DNA from: Alphaproteobacteria bacterium
Lineage (GTDB): Bacteria > Myxococcota_A > UBA796 > GCA-2862545
Direction: 5' to 3'
Assembly (NCBI GenBank): GCA_020632955.1
Contig: JACKEO010000017.1
Coordinates: 24,108 to 88,107 of the forward strand
DNA length: 64,000 bases
Shown: in pieces, positions 16,695 to 24,916 of the stretch
Position numbering within the stretch: position 1 is the stretch's first letter
How the letters are laid out: each line of letters begins with the position of its first letter
The notes under the pieces: generated by a model
Told to the model about the DNA's origin: nothing
The model's input: only the letters and a program-made list of their open reading frames with translations
The model's database searches: none
Program-made: the position numbers and the translations under genes

Positions 16695-18233
16695 TCAGGG
16701 ACTCCGGACGAGGGCGAGGGCCGGGTAGACCGAGGTGGGCGCCACGCGCTCCCCGCGACGCCAGGCGGTGCCCGGGGGCGTCTGGAAGGCGGGCACGCAG
16801 GTCTCGCCCGCCTTCACGTGGAGCAGGCCGGTGAAGAGGTCGCCGAAGCGCCAGGCCTCGCCCACGACGAGGTCGAGGGCGTCGTCGTCCACCGCGCAGG
16901 CCCGCCGGCCTCGCACGAAGGCGATGTCGGGCGGGGCGTTGCCCAGCGAGAACACCACCTCGCTGCACGCGGCGTCGGCGAACCAGCTCGCCTCGATCGA
17001 CAGGTCCACGGCATCCTCCGGCAGGCAGACCCAGGCCCCGTCGGCGGTGGGGATCGGCCGGCAGCCCAGGCCCGCCGCCACGTCCTGGAAGGGCCAGGTG
17101 GGGTCGCTCCCGAGCCGCGCGCCGTCCGCATCGCGCCACACGCGGAGCTGCAGGTCCCCGCTCCCCTCGGTCACCGCCTGGAGCCCCGGCAGGTCCACGG
17201 GGTCGATCGGGTCCCCCGCCGTCACCCAGCGCCCGTCGTTCGTGACCCGCACGCAGGACGCGCCGCCCACGTAGACGTCGCCGGCCCAGGACCCCGCCGC
17301 CTCGGCCACCGTCCAGCCCGCCGACAGGGGCTCCTGGGTGGCGACGACCCGCGCGGGCGCGCACTCCTCCTCCCGCTCGTCGCGGCCCACGGGGGTGCCC
17401 ACGCAGTCGGCGGCGCCGTAGGTGAGCTTCACGGAGCGCAGGGCCCGCTCCTCGGGGACGCACCGCGGCCCCCCGTCGAGCCGCAGCGGCGCGCAGCCCC
17501 CGCCGGCGTCCACCAGCCCGGTGACGAGCATCGCGCCGTCGTCGCCCGTGAGCAGCCGCACCCCCACGCCGGCCGCGCCGAAGCGCAGCTCCTCGCGGAA
17601 GCGCACGAAGCCCGTCGGATCGAGGGGCGGCTCGAGCACGGGCTGCAGCGCGTAGACGGCGCTGCCCTCGGGCACCGGACCCTCGAACTCGCACAGCACG
17701 AGCTGGCGGTAGACCGACGGCGGCGTGGCGAGGCTGGCGAGGGGGTAGACCGCGGCCCGCTCCCGCACCCCGCAGGTGACGGTGTCGGGGGCCCCCACCC
17801 GCAGGAAGGGCGCCTGCTCGCAGGCGTCGGGCTCCACCACGAAGACGCGCTCGGTGCAGGCGGTGTCCACGAAGCGCTCCCGCGCCTGCGCCGACACCGG
17901 CAGGCAGCGCAGCTCGCCGTCGTCGGCCAGCTCCACGGTGCAGGGCACGCCGAGCTGGCGGTCGTGGAAGCGGGCGAAGGCCTGCACGCCGTCCACCTCC
18001 CAGGTCTCGACCTGGAGGCGGGTGCCGGCCAGCCAGCTCGTGGAGGGCAGCGGCGGCGGAGGGGGGGGCGGGGGCGTGCCCGTCTCGGCGGTCTCGCCCG
18101 GCGTGTCGACCACGGGGCTGTCGGTGGGCACCGGGGGCGCCTCGTCGCTGTCGACGTCGGGCGTGCCGCTGTCGTCGGGGGGCGAGCCCTCCACGACGCA
18201 GCCCGCCAGCAGCGCCAGCGCCCACCACCGCAC
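16695..18233 (-). CDS. Cys-rich lipoprotein with repeated beta modules, no known family
   Basis: 512 residues from the GTG at 18233, preceded by a perfect AGGAGG with five-base spacing; an ATG at 18257 is in frame but has a worse site. Lipobox ALLAGC, then a Pro/Thr/Asp-rich linker with a run of about eight prolines (residues ~25-65). The rest holds more than 20 Cys, spread over about six similar blocks of the kind RFVDTACTERVFVVE / WFADAACSEVVFSL / GVRERAAVYPLASL, each describing a strand pair and a disulfide. The pattern suggests an internal repeat. Surface exposure is likely; function is unknown. Confidence 0.8.
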   Translation of the reverse strand: MRWWALALLAGCVVEGSPPDDSGTPDVDSDEAPPVPTDSPVVDTPGETAETGTPPPPPPPPLPSTSWLAGTRLQVETWEVDGVQAFARFHDRQLGVPCTVELADDGELRCLPVSAQARERFVDTACTERVFVVEPDACEQAPFLRVGAPDTVTCGVRERAAVYPLASLATPPSVYRQLVLCEFEGPVPEGSAVYALQPVLEPPLDPTGFVRFREELRFGAAGVGVRLLTGDDGAMLVTGLVDAGGGCAPLRLDGGPRCVPEERALRSVKLTYGAADCVGTPVGRDEREEECAPARVVATQEPLSAGWTVAEAAGSWAGDVYVGGASCVRVTNDGRWVTAGDPIDPVDLPGLQAVTEGSGDLQLRVWRDADGARLGSDPTWPFQDVAAGLGCRPIPTADGAWVCLPEDAVDLSIEASWFADAACSEVVFSLGNAPPDIAFVRGRRACAVDDDALDLVVGEAWRFGDLFTGLLHVKAGETCVPAFQTPPGTAWRRGERVAPTSVYPALALVRSP

Positions 18234-18255
18234 GGCCACCTCCTGCAGACCGGGC

Positions 18256-18261
18256 ATCGTA
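18256..18261 (-). promoter_or_regulatory. Candidate -10 element of the Cys-rich lipoprotein gene
   Basis: TACGAT on the minus strand, 22 nt before the GTG at 18233. It overlaps the alternative ATG at 18257, which supports the later GTG as the true start. Confidence 0.4.
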
Positions 18262-18295
18262 CCGGAGGCGAGGGCCGATCCGCGACGCCCGTGCC

Positions 18296-19000
18296 TCACC
18301 AGTCGGCGCGCACCACCGCGTCGCCCTCCCGGGGACCCGCCGCCAGCACGCGCCGCCCCGCCAGGATCACGCTCGCCCCCGAGAAGGCCCAGGCACCGTC
18401 GCGGCCGTAGGTGTTCGCCGCCACGAGCACCGCCCCCGAGGCCCGCACCCGCGCGGCCCAGTAGGGCCAGACGTCGGCCCCCTCGTCCACCCAGTTCGTG
18501 GGGAAGGCGAGCACGTCGGGGCGAGCCCGCCACAGCCAGAGCAGGAAGCGGGGGTCGTTCAGGTCCATGCAGATGCCCACCGCCACCCGCCCCACCGGCG
18601 TGGCGAGGCAGGTGTAGGCGCCGTCGCCGGGCCGCGCCCAGTGCTCGTCGGCCTCGAAGAGCAGGGTCTTGCGGTAGACGGTGGCCAGCTCGCCGTCGGG
18701 CGCCACCACGAGGGCGCTGTTGTAGAGGTGGTCGCCGTCGCGCTCGGGGAAGCCGCAGACGATCCACGCCTCGCGCGCCCGCGCCACCGCGCCCAGGGCG
18801 GCCAGGGTGGGCCCGCGCGCCGCCTCGGCCACCGCCTCCACCTCGTCGCGGCGCTCGAAGACGTACCCGGTGGCCGCCATCTCGGGGAGCACCACCAGGT
18901 CGGCGTCGGCGGCGGCCTCGTCGGTGAGGGCCGCCAGGCGCTCCAGGCTGCCCGCCAGGTCCCCCTTCGTGGCCTTGAACTGCACCGCGGCCGCGCGCAT
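18296..19000 (-). CDS. Nitrilase-superfamily carbon-nitrogen hydrolase
   Basis: 234 residues, short for the superfamily (usually 250-300). The triad is visible: Glu40 in VVLPEMAATGY, Lys111 in YRKTLLF and Cys144 in VGICMDLND. GGAGGGAGCGCG precedes the ATG at 19000. It follows hmgA by 22 nt on the same strand, so it is probably the last gene of the tyrosine-degradation operon, although no nitrilase is part of the known homogentisate route. An amidase that handles an amide side product, or an omega-amidase-like step for a transamination product, are possibilities. Neither can be shown from sequence. Confidence 0.88.
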   Translation of the reverse strand: MRAAAVQFKATKGDLAGSLERLAALTDEAAADADLVVLPEMAATGYVFERRDEVEAVAEAARGPTLAALGAVARAREAWIVCGFPERDGDHLYNSALVVAPDGELATVYRKTLLFEADEHWARPGDGAYTCLATPVGRVAVGICMDLNDPRFLLWLWRARPDVLAFPTNWVDEGADVWPYWAARVRASGAVLVAANTYGRDGAWAFSGASVILAGRRVLAAGPREGDAVVRADW

Positions 19001-19022
19001 CGCGCTCCCTCCGGACGCGGCG

Positions 19023-20180
19023 CTAGGCCACGAAGCTGTCGTGGTAGCCCGGATCCTCGAGGGCCAGGGCCGCGGCGGTGGCCCGCATGGGGGCGAAGCT
19101 GTCGATCATCACCGCGAGCTCGTCGGTGCGCTGCGCCCCGACGCTGGCCTCGTAGGCCCCCGGGTGGGGGCCGTGGGGCAGCCCGTAGGGGTGGTGGCTG
19201 ATGCTGCCCGGGCCCACGCCGCGCCGGCTCGTGAAGTTGCCCTGCACGTAGAAGAGGAACTCGTCGCAGTCCACGGAGCTGTGCGGGTAGGGGCAGGGGA
19301 TGGCCTCGGGGTGGAAGTCCACCACCCGGGGCACGAAGGAGCAGATGAGCGCGCCGCGCACCGAGAAGGTGCCGTGCCAGTCGGGCGGCAGGTGCACGAG
19401 GCCCGCCCGCGGCTGGAAGGCGAGGATCGGGAAGACCCACGGGTAGACGGTGCCGTCCCAGCCCACCACGTCGCAGAGGGCGCGGGGGAGGCGCAGGCCG
19501 TGCCAGCGACCGTCGCGGCGCACCACCGCCTGGCGCACGTCGTCTTCGACGGGACCCCGGAAGTCGGGCGTGCGGAAGTCGCGGTGGCAGTAGGGCGCGT
19601 CCATGCGGAGCTGGCCCAGCTCGTTGCGCCACTTCGAGAGCAGCCCGAGGTCGTGGCCCAGGGTGGTCTGGAAGAGCTGCGGCACGCCCGCGTCGGGCAG
19701 GATGCGGTGGGCCACGCCCTTGGGGACGCACACGTAGTCGAGCGGGCCGTAGCGCAGGTCGCCCAGCGGGGTGCGCAGCGTGCCCGTGCCCTCCTTCACG
19801 AAGATCAGCTCGTCGGCCTCGCCGTCGATCACCCACACCGGATCGGGCTCGGTGGGGCGAGCCACCGTGAGGATCAGGTCGCGGTTGAAGAGCAGCGGGG
19901 TGCGCGCGTCGACCGCGGGGCCGCCCTCGGGCACCTGCCCGCCCAGGTAGTGCCGGCGCGCCAGCGGACGGTCGGCATCGGCCGCCACGGGGGCCGCCCA
20001 GCCGTGCGTGGCCTCCTCCACCCGCGCCTCGTGGGGACGGTGCTGGTGGTAGAGGATGGTGTACGGCCCGTCGAAGCCCTTGCGGGTGAGGCACTCCTCC
20101 CAGCGCAGGCTGCCCGCCGCGTCGCGGAAGGCGACGTGGTGCTTGGGCGGGACGTCCCCGCGGACGAGGCGGTCGAGCAT
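19023..20180 (-). CDS. hmgA: Homogentisate 1,2-dioxygenase
   Basis: 385 residues, cupin fold; opens the ring of homogentisate with O2 to give maleylacetoacetate. Recognisable segments are KHHVAFRD, PYTILYHQHRPHE, VCVPKGVAHRILPD, FHPEAIPCPYPHSSVDCDEFLFYVQGNF (with the Fe-ligand Glu) and the His-rich GSISHHPYGLPHGPHPGAYE. It is somewhat shorter than the ~430-residue eukaryotic enzyme and typical of the compact bacterial branch. It starts 9 nt after the hppD stop on the same strand, placing it third in the pathway order and fourth in the operon. Confidence 0.94.
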   Translation of the reverse strand: MLDRLVRGDVPPKHHVAFRDAAGSLRWEECLTRKGFDGPYTILYHQHRPHEARVEEATHGWAAPVAADADRPLARRHYLGGQVPEGGPAVDARTPLLFNRDLILTVARPTEPDPVWVIDGEADELIFVKEGTGTLRTPLGDLRYGPLDYVCVPKGVAHRILPDAGVPQLFQTTLGHDLGLLSKWRNELGQLRMDAPYCHRDFRTPDFRGPVEDDVRQAVVRRDGRWHGLRLPRALCDVVGWDGTVYPWVFPILAFQPRAGLVHLPPDWHGTFSVRGALICSFVPRVVDFHPEAIPCPYPHSSVDCDEFLFYVQGNFTSRRGVGPGSISHHPYGLPHGPHPGAYEASVGAQRTDELAVMIDSFAPMRATAAALALEDPGYHDSFVA

Positions 20181-20189
20181 CGGGGCGTC

Positions 20190-21341
20190 CTACAGGCGGC
20201 GGTCGGAGGTCTGCTGGCGCTCGATGCTCTCGAAGAGGGCGCGGAAGTTGCCCGCCCCGAAGCCCCGGTCGCCCTTGCGCTGGATGAGCTCGAAGAAGAA
20301 GGGCCCGGCCTCGGGATCCGAGAACTGCACCGCGTTCTCCTGCAGGAAGATCTGCAGCATGTAGGCGTGGTGCTGGGCGCCGTCGACGAGCACCTCGAGC
20401 TCGCGCAGCGTGTCGATCTCCTCGTCGATGGTGTCGACGCCGATGGTGCGCAGCCGCTCGGGCAGCATGTCGTAGTAGGCGCCCGGCGTGGGCATGAAGC
20501 GGGCGCCGCGGCCGCGCAGGCCCCGCACGCACGCCAGGATGTCGCCCGTGACCAGGGCCGCGTGCTGCACGCCGTCGCCCCGGTGCTGCTCGGCGAAGAC
20601 GTTGATCTGGGACTTCTTGAAGAAGGGACGCCAGGGCTCGTTGTTCGCGAACTTCACGCCGGAGTGCGGGTCCCACATCACCACGGAGCGCAGGCCCGAG
20701 CCCGTGGTCTGGTCGATGCTGACGTCGGCGGTGTGGAACTCCACGTCCCAGTACTGGCGGAAGCCGAGCACGTGCTCCATCCAGAGCAGGGCGGGCTTCA
20801 TCGTCTCGAAGTTCGAGGTGACGTGGTCGATCTCGGTGAAGCCCCAGCGGTTGGACCCCCCACGCGGCTCGGGGTGGCGCAGCACGCCCGGGTAGAGGCC
20901 GGCGTAGCCCTTGCGCTCGAAGAAGCGCATCGTGGTGTCGCCGAAGGCCGTGGTGATCGAGAAGCTGGCGATGCTGCCGCCCTCGTCGGTGAAGCGCTGG
21001 ATGTCGTCGATGGGCGTGCCGCCACGGGCCACCAGCAGGCGCCAGCAGCGCTCGATGTCCTCCACCTCGAAGGCGATGGTGCCCACGCCCTCGGGGTGCT
21101 TGCGCAGGAAGCGCCAGGCGCGGCCGCCCTCCCCCACGGGCTCCGAGACCATGAGGCGCACCTTGCCGGCCTCGAAGACCACGGAGCGCTGGTGGCCCCG
21201 GGCGACGAGATCGGGGTCGGACTCGCCCACCTCGGCCAGATCGAGCTCGTCGACCAGCAGGCGGCGGAAGCGCTCCAGATCGTGGACGTAGAAGTGGAGC
21301 GAGTCGAAGCCGGTGATGCCGAGGGGTTCGGTGGGGCTCAC
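20190..21341 (-). CDS. hppD: 4-Hydroxyphenylpyruvate dioxygenase
   Basis: 383 residues, two-domain vicinal-oxygen-chelate fold; converts 4-hydroxyphenylpyruvate to homogentisate. Iron ligands are His173 (IDHVTSNF), His260 (GVQHAALV) and the Glu in FFFELIQRKGDRGFGAGNFRAL, and the C-terminal helix motif GNFRALFESIERQQ is diagnostic. The start is GTG at 21341, overlapping the TGA of maiA (GTGA), with CGGAG five bases upstream. A longer in-frame ORF runs through maiA in another frame and is not real. Confidence 0.96.
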   Translation of the reverse strand: MSPTEPLGITGFDSLHFYVHDLERFRRLLVDELDLAEVGESDPDLVARGHQRSVVFEAGKVRLMVSEPVGEGGRAWRFLRKHPEGVGTIAFEVEDIERCWRLLVARGGTPIDDIQRFTDEGGSIASFSITTAFGDTTMRFFERKGYAGLYPGVLRHPEPRGGSNRWGFTEIDHVTSNFETMKPALLWMEHVLGFRQYWDVEFHTADVSIDQTTGSGLRSVVMWDPHSGVKFANNEPWRPFFKKSQINVFAEQHRGDGVQHAALVTGDILACVRGLRGRGARFMPTPGAYYDMLPERLRTIGVDTIDEEIDTLRELEVLVDGAQHHAYMLQIFLQENAVQFSDPEAGPFFFELIQRKGDRGFGAGNFRALFESIERQQTSDRRL

Positions 21342-21997
21342 GGGGACTCCGGGGGCACGGCGTCGGGCTGGCGGTCGGGGTGCGCCGCCTGGAAGGCGGG
21401 CAGCTCGGCGCAGGCGGCCTCGACGCGGGTGAGCGTGGGGAAGCCCGCCAGATCGAGACCGAAGCGGCGGGCGTTGTAGAGCTGGGGGACGAGGCAGAGG
21501 TCGGCCGCCGTCACCTGGTCCCCTACCACGAAGCGCCCGGCGGTCGCCGCCGCCATCGCCTCGAGGGCGTCGAGACCGTCGCCGATGACGTCGCGGGCCC
21601 AGCCGGCGCGGTCGCCGCCGAGCTCCTGCACCCGGCGCAGCACGCCCAGGTTCTGCAGGGGCTGGATGCCGGCGTTCACCACCTCGGCGAGCTGGGTGAC
21701 CGTGGCGCGCTGCCAGGGATCGACGGGCCAGAGGCGCGGCGAAGGCAGCTGGTCGTCGAGCCACCCGAGGATGGCCAGGGACTGGGACAGGTAGCGGACG
21801 TGGCCCCCCTCCTCCACCGCGAGCACCGGCACCTGGGCCATCGGGTTGCGCGCCCGGTGCGCCTCGCCCCGGTGCTGCCCGCCGTCGGCCACCAGGTGCA
21901 CGGGCGCGTAGGCGAAGTCGAGGCCCTTGAGGTGCAGACCGATGCGCACCCGCCACGACGCGGAGCTGCGCCAGTAGCCGTAGAGGGTGAGCCTCAC
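21338..21997 (-). CDS. maiA: Maleylacetoacetate isomerase (zeta-class glutathione transferase)
   Basis: 219 residues. The zeta-class active-site motif is SSASWRVRIGL (consensus SSCxWRVRIAL, with Ala in place of Cys), and a thioredoxin-like N domain with NPMAQVPVLA is followed by an all-helical C domain with FVVGDQVTAADLCLVPQ. It isomerises maleylacetoacetate to fumarylacetoacetate. The GTG at 21997 overlaps the TGA of fahA and the stop overlaps the start of hppD, so the gene is embedded in the operon by 4-nt overlaps on both sides. Confidence 0.94.
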   Translation of the reverse strand: MRLTLYGYWRSSASWRVRIGLHLKGLDFAYAPVHLVADGGQHRGEAHRARNPMAQVPVLAVEEGGHVRYLSQSLAILGWLDDQLPSPRLWPVDPWQRATVTQLAEVVNAGIQPLQNLGVLRRVQELGGDRAGWARDVIGDGLDALEAMAAATAGRFVVGDQVTAADLCLVPQLYNARRFGLDLAGFPTLTRVEAACAELPAFQAAHPDRQPDAVPPESP

Positions 21998-22971
21998 GCC
22001 GCCGCCACGCGCTGGTCGATGGCCCCGAAGACGCTGACGCCGTCGGGCCCGAGCACCTCGATGCGCACGTGGTCGCCCACCTTCAGGTAGGGCGTGCGGG
22101 GGGCGCCCTCGCTGATGATCTCCTTCATGCGCTGCTCGGCGAGGCAGGCGTAGCCGGTGGACCAGTCCTCGTTGGACACGGTGCCGCTGCCCAGCAGGGT
22201 GCCGGCGGTGAAGGCGCGCGTCTTCGCGATGTGGGCGAGCAGGTCGTGGAAGCTGAAGTGCATCTCGGGACCGGCGTTCGCCGTGCACACCACGGTGTCG
22301 TTCAGCGTGACCCGGATGGGCAGGTGCACGCGGCCGTCCTTCCAGGCGGGACCGAGCTCGTCGGGGGTGACGGCGAAGGGGCCGAAGGCGCTGGCGGGCT
22401 TGCTGGTGAAGAAGCCGAAGCTCTTCGCGAGCTCCGCCGGGATGAGCTGGCGCAGGGTGACGTCGTTCACCAGGGTGAGCAGCTTGACGTGGGCGCCGGC
22501 CTGCTCCGGCGTGACGCCGCGCGGCGTGTCGCCCAGGATGGCCACCAGCTCGGCCTCGTAGTCGAGGCCCCAGTGGGGATCGACCATGGGGATGTCCTCG
22601 GTGGGGTCGAGGAGCATGCCGCTGCCGCCCTGGTACACCAGCGGATCGGTGCGCAGCGTGGCCGGCGGCTCCGCGCCCCGGGCGCGCCGCACCAGGATGA
22701 CGTGGTTGATGAAGGCCGAGCCGTCGATCCACTCGTAGGCGCGAGGCAGCGGCGAGCGCAGGTCCTGGGTTCGCAGCGGCGTGCCGGGCAGACGACCGTC
22801 CTGCAGGGCGGCGGCCCGCTCACGCAGGCGCGGCTCCACCTCGTCCCAGCGATCCAGCGCCGCCTGCAGGGTGGGCGCCACGTCGGCGGCGTCCACGTAG
22901 GCCGCGCCGTCCCGCCGCACGACGATGAGCGCACCGTCCCGGGTCCCGTCCTTCCGCGTCGCGAGCTTCAT
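21994..22971 (-). CDS. fahA: Fumarylacetoacetate hydrolase
   Basis: 325 residues; cleaves fumarylacetoacetate to fumarate and acetoacetate, the last step of tyrosine breakdown. Metal-site and catalytic regions are visible: LDYEAELVAILGDTPRGV, LVNDVTLRQLIPAELAKSFGFFTSKPASAFGPF and the C-terminal GTLLGSGTVSNEDWSTGYACLAE. First gene of the operon, with GGAGG five bases before the ATG and a TAAGCG -10-like element 21 nt upstream. No regulator gene is adjacent. Confidence 0.95.
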   Translation of the reverse strand: MKLATRKDGTRDGALIVVRRDGAAYVDAADVAPTLQAALDRWDEVEPRLRERAAALQDGRLPGTPLRTQDLRSPLPRAYEWIDGSAFINHVILVRRARGAEPPATLRTDPLVYQGGSGMLLDPTEDIPMVDPHWGLDYEAELVAILGDTPRGVTPEQAGAHVKLLTLVNDVTLRQLIPAELAKSFGFFTSKPASAFGPFAVTPDELGPAWKDGRVHLPIRVTLNDTVVCTANAGPEMHFSFHDLLAHIAKTRAFTAGTLLGSGTVSNEDWSTGYACLAEQRMKEIISEGAPRTPYLKVGDHVRIEVLGPDGVSVFGAIDQRVAAA

Positions 22972-22992
22972 CCGACCTCCGCACCGTCAGCG

Positions 22993-22998
22993 CGCTTA
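22993..22998 (-). promoter_or_regulatory. Candidate -10 element of the fahA operon
   Basis: TAAGCG on the minus strand, 21 nt before fahA, inside a small palindrome (GCGCATAAGCGCGC-like). Confidence 0.35.
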
Positions 22999-23033
22999 TG
23001 CGCGGACGGCGGGAGGCGGCCACCCCACGACCG

Positions 23034-23900
23034 TCAGGGGGCCGTGGGGATCGTGATCGTGGAGCGCAGGTCCGGCGGCGTGGAGGTCTCGCTGAAGGCC
23101 CACTTGAACCGGCTGACGCTCTTGAAGAAGATCAGGTCGACCGGCTTGATCTCCTCCTCCGTGAAGGCCCCGGTGAAGGACTCGGCGTCGAAGGCGATCG
23201 TCTGCCCCGCGCCGGCGCGCACGAAGAAGCGCTGGTCCTCGATGAAGGTGGTGTTGCCGTTCGTGGGCGGCCCCACCCCGCTGTTCGCCTCCTCGGCGTG
23301 CGCCACCCAGTTCGTGAACTTGGTGAGCGTGCTGGCCCAGCGGAAGGTGTGGTACGAGACCGGCGGCTTCACCTCGGGACGCCAGATGGCGCCGTCGTTG
23401 AAGGCCAGGCCCGACTTGACCTCCCAGCAGTCGGTCCACACGAGCTCCCAGGTGCCCTCGTAGGTGTTCCGGGTGCCCTCGGACTCGATGAGCGTGCCCT
23501 CGCCGTAGTACTTGGCGGTGCAGGCGCAGCTGGGGACGTTGTAGTAGGTCTGGCAGACGGTGTTCGCGAGGTTGTCGCCGTCCCAGTCCACCTCGTAGAC
23601 CATCGAGAAGGACTTCAGGTTGGCGTAGACGCCGTCGCCCACCGACACCGAGGTGTCGCCGACGCCCGTGTCGCCGCCGCCGCTGTCCTTGCCGCCGCTG
23701 TCCTTGCTGTCGTTGCCGCTGTCGCCGCCGCCGTCGCCGCACACGGGGGCGCCGAAGCAGTCGGGATCACCGCAGTCGAACAGCTGGTCGCCGTCGTCGT
23801 CGACGCCGTTGTCGCACCCGCCCGGGTACTGGCCCTCCGTGAGGGCCTCCGAACAGGCAGCGAGACCGAGCAGGGGCAGGCCGAGGAGCAGGCCGCGCAT
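23034..23900 (-). CDS. Lipoprotein with an Asp/Cys motif and Ser/Asp/Gly linker
   Basis: 288 residues from the ATG at 23900. The lipobox is GLAAC. It is followed by a single CDNGVDDDGDQLFDC-type motif (a myxobacterial Cys/Asp repeat related to MopE), a low-complexity GGDSGNDSKDSGGKDSGG linker (~60-85) and a ~200-residue beta-rich domain with four Cys (VCQTYYNVPSCACTAKYYGEG, WTDCWEV). The domain is not recognised. The anchor-linker-domain layout suggests display on the cell surface. Confidence 0.78.
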   Translation of the reverse strand: MRGLLLGLPLLGLAACSEALTEGQYPGGCDNGVDDDGDQLFDCGDPDCFGAPVCGDGGGDSGNDSKDSGGKDSGGGDTGVGDTSVSVGDGVYANLKSFSMVYEVDWDGDNLANTVCQTYYNVPSCACTAKYYGEGTLIESEGTRNTYEGTWELVWTDCWEVKSGLAFNDGAIWRPEVKPPVSYHTFRWASTLTKFTNWVAHAEEANSGVGPPTNGNTTFIEDQRFFVRAGAGQTIAFDAESFTGAFTEEEIKPVDLIFFKSVSRFKWAFSETSTPPDLRSTITIPTAP

Positions 23901-23933
23901 GGGACCTCCGAACCAGATGACGAGAGCTTCGGC

Positions 23934-23939
23934 ACGGTA
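23934..23939 (-). promoter_or_regulatory. Candidate -10 element of the 23034-23900 lipoprotein gene
   Basis: TACCGT on the minus strand, 33 nt before the ATG at 23900. Confidence 0.4.
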
Positions 23940-24042
23940 GCATGCGAGTTGAGGCCATGCGGGTTCCAGTTGGGTACCGGAGCGCACGCCCTGGGGACGG
24001 ACGACGCCGGCGGTCGGGTTAGCGGCGCCCCCCGGAGGTCGC

Positions 24043-24894
24043 ATGACCCGCACGCTCGTCCTCGTCCCCCTCCTCGCCCTGTCAGGCTGCAAGGGCATCA
24101 ACCTCGGCAACCTCCCCAGCCTGGAGGAGCTGCTGCCCAAGGTGCGCTTCGAGCGCATGGAGGTCACCGGCATCGACTTCGAGCACGTCGCCGTGGACTT
24201 CGTGCTCGGGATCGACAACCCGAACCCCATCGGCCTCGAGCTGGCGAGTCTCGGGTGGGCCCTCGCCCTCGACGGCGAGCCCTTCCTCGACGGCAAGGGC
24301 ACCGACCGTCTCGCCATCGCGGCGCGCGGCAGCTCGTCGATCGCCATCCCCCTGTCGGTCACCTACGCCGCGCTCCCCGGCGCGATCCAGGCCCTCACCG
24401 GCGCCGACGGCGCGCCCTACGCCCTGTCCACGAAGCTCGGCTTCTCCACGCCCCTCGGCGAGGTGTCGGTGCCCCTGCGCCACGAGGGCACCCTGCCGGT
24501 GCTGCGCGCGCCCCAGCTCAGCTTCCAGGCCGTGCGCCTCGACGGCGTCGACCTCCTCCGCCAGTCCGCCACCCTCGCCATCGACCTGGGGCTCACCCAC
24601 GACCAGGCCTCGATGCTGAAGTTCACCGGCTTCGACTACGCCTTCAGCCTGTCGGGCAAGGCGCTGGTGGAGGGCAAGGTGGCGAAGCTGGCCGAGGTGC
24701 CGGCCGGCAAGGTGCAGACGGTCACCCTGCCCATCACCGTGAACCTGCTGCAGGTGGGCACGTCGATCGCGCAGGCGATCACCACCGGCGGCCAGGTGCA
24801 GGTGGGCCTCGACGCCACCGTCACCGTGGGCACGCCCTTCGGCGACGTGCCGCTGGCCATCGACGAGACCGGCAAGCTGCGCGTGGAGCGCTAG
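24043..24894 (+). CDS. LEA-14/WHy-domain lipoprotein
   Basis: 283 residues. Lipobox ALSGC, then two tandem WHy-type beta domains: VRFERMEVTGIDFEHVAVDF with the NPNPIGLEL core at ~45-65, and LSFQAVRLDGVDLL with ALVEGKVAKL later. Asn-Pro-Asn is a hallmark of the LEA-14/WHy family, linked in plants and bacteria to desiccation and stress; bacterial members are often secreted. GGAGG precedes the ATG, and a TAGCGG element is at 24020-24025. Confidence 0.82.
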   Translation: MTRTLVLVPLLALSGCKGINLGNLPSLEELLPKVRFERMEVTGIDFEHVAVDFVLGIDNPNPIGLELASLGWALALDGEPFLDGKGTDRLAIAARGSSSIAIPLSVTYAALPGAIQALTGADGAPYALSTKLGFSTPLGEVSVPLRHEGTLPVLRAPQLSFQAVRLDGVDLLRQSATLAIDLGLTHDQASMLKFTGFDYAFSLSGKALVEGKVAKLAEVPAGKVQTVTLPITVNLLQVGTSIAQAITTGGQVQVGLDATVTVGTPFGDVPLAIDETGKLRVER

Positions 24895-24916
24895 CTGCGC
24901 ACCGCGCCCCTCCCCG

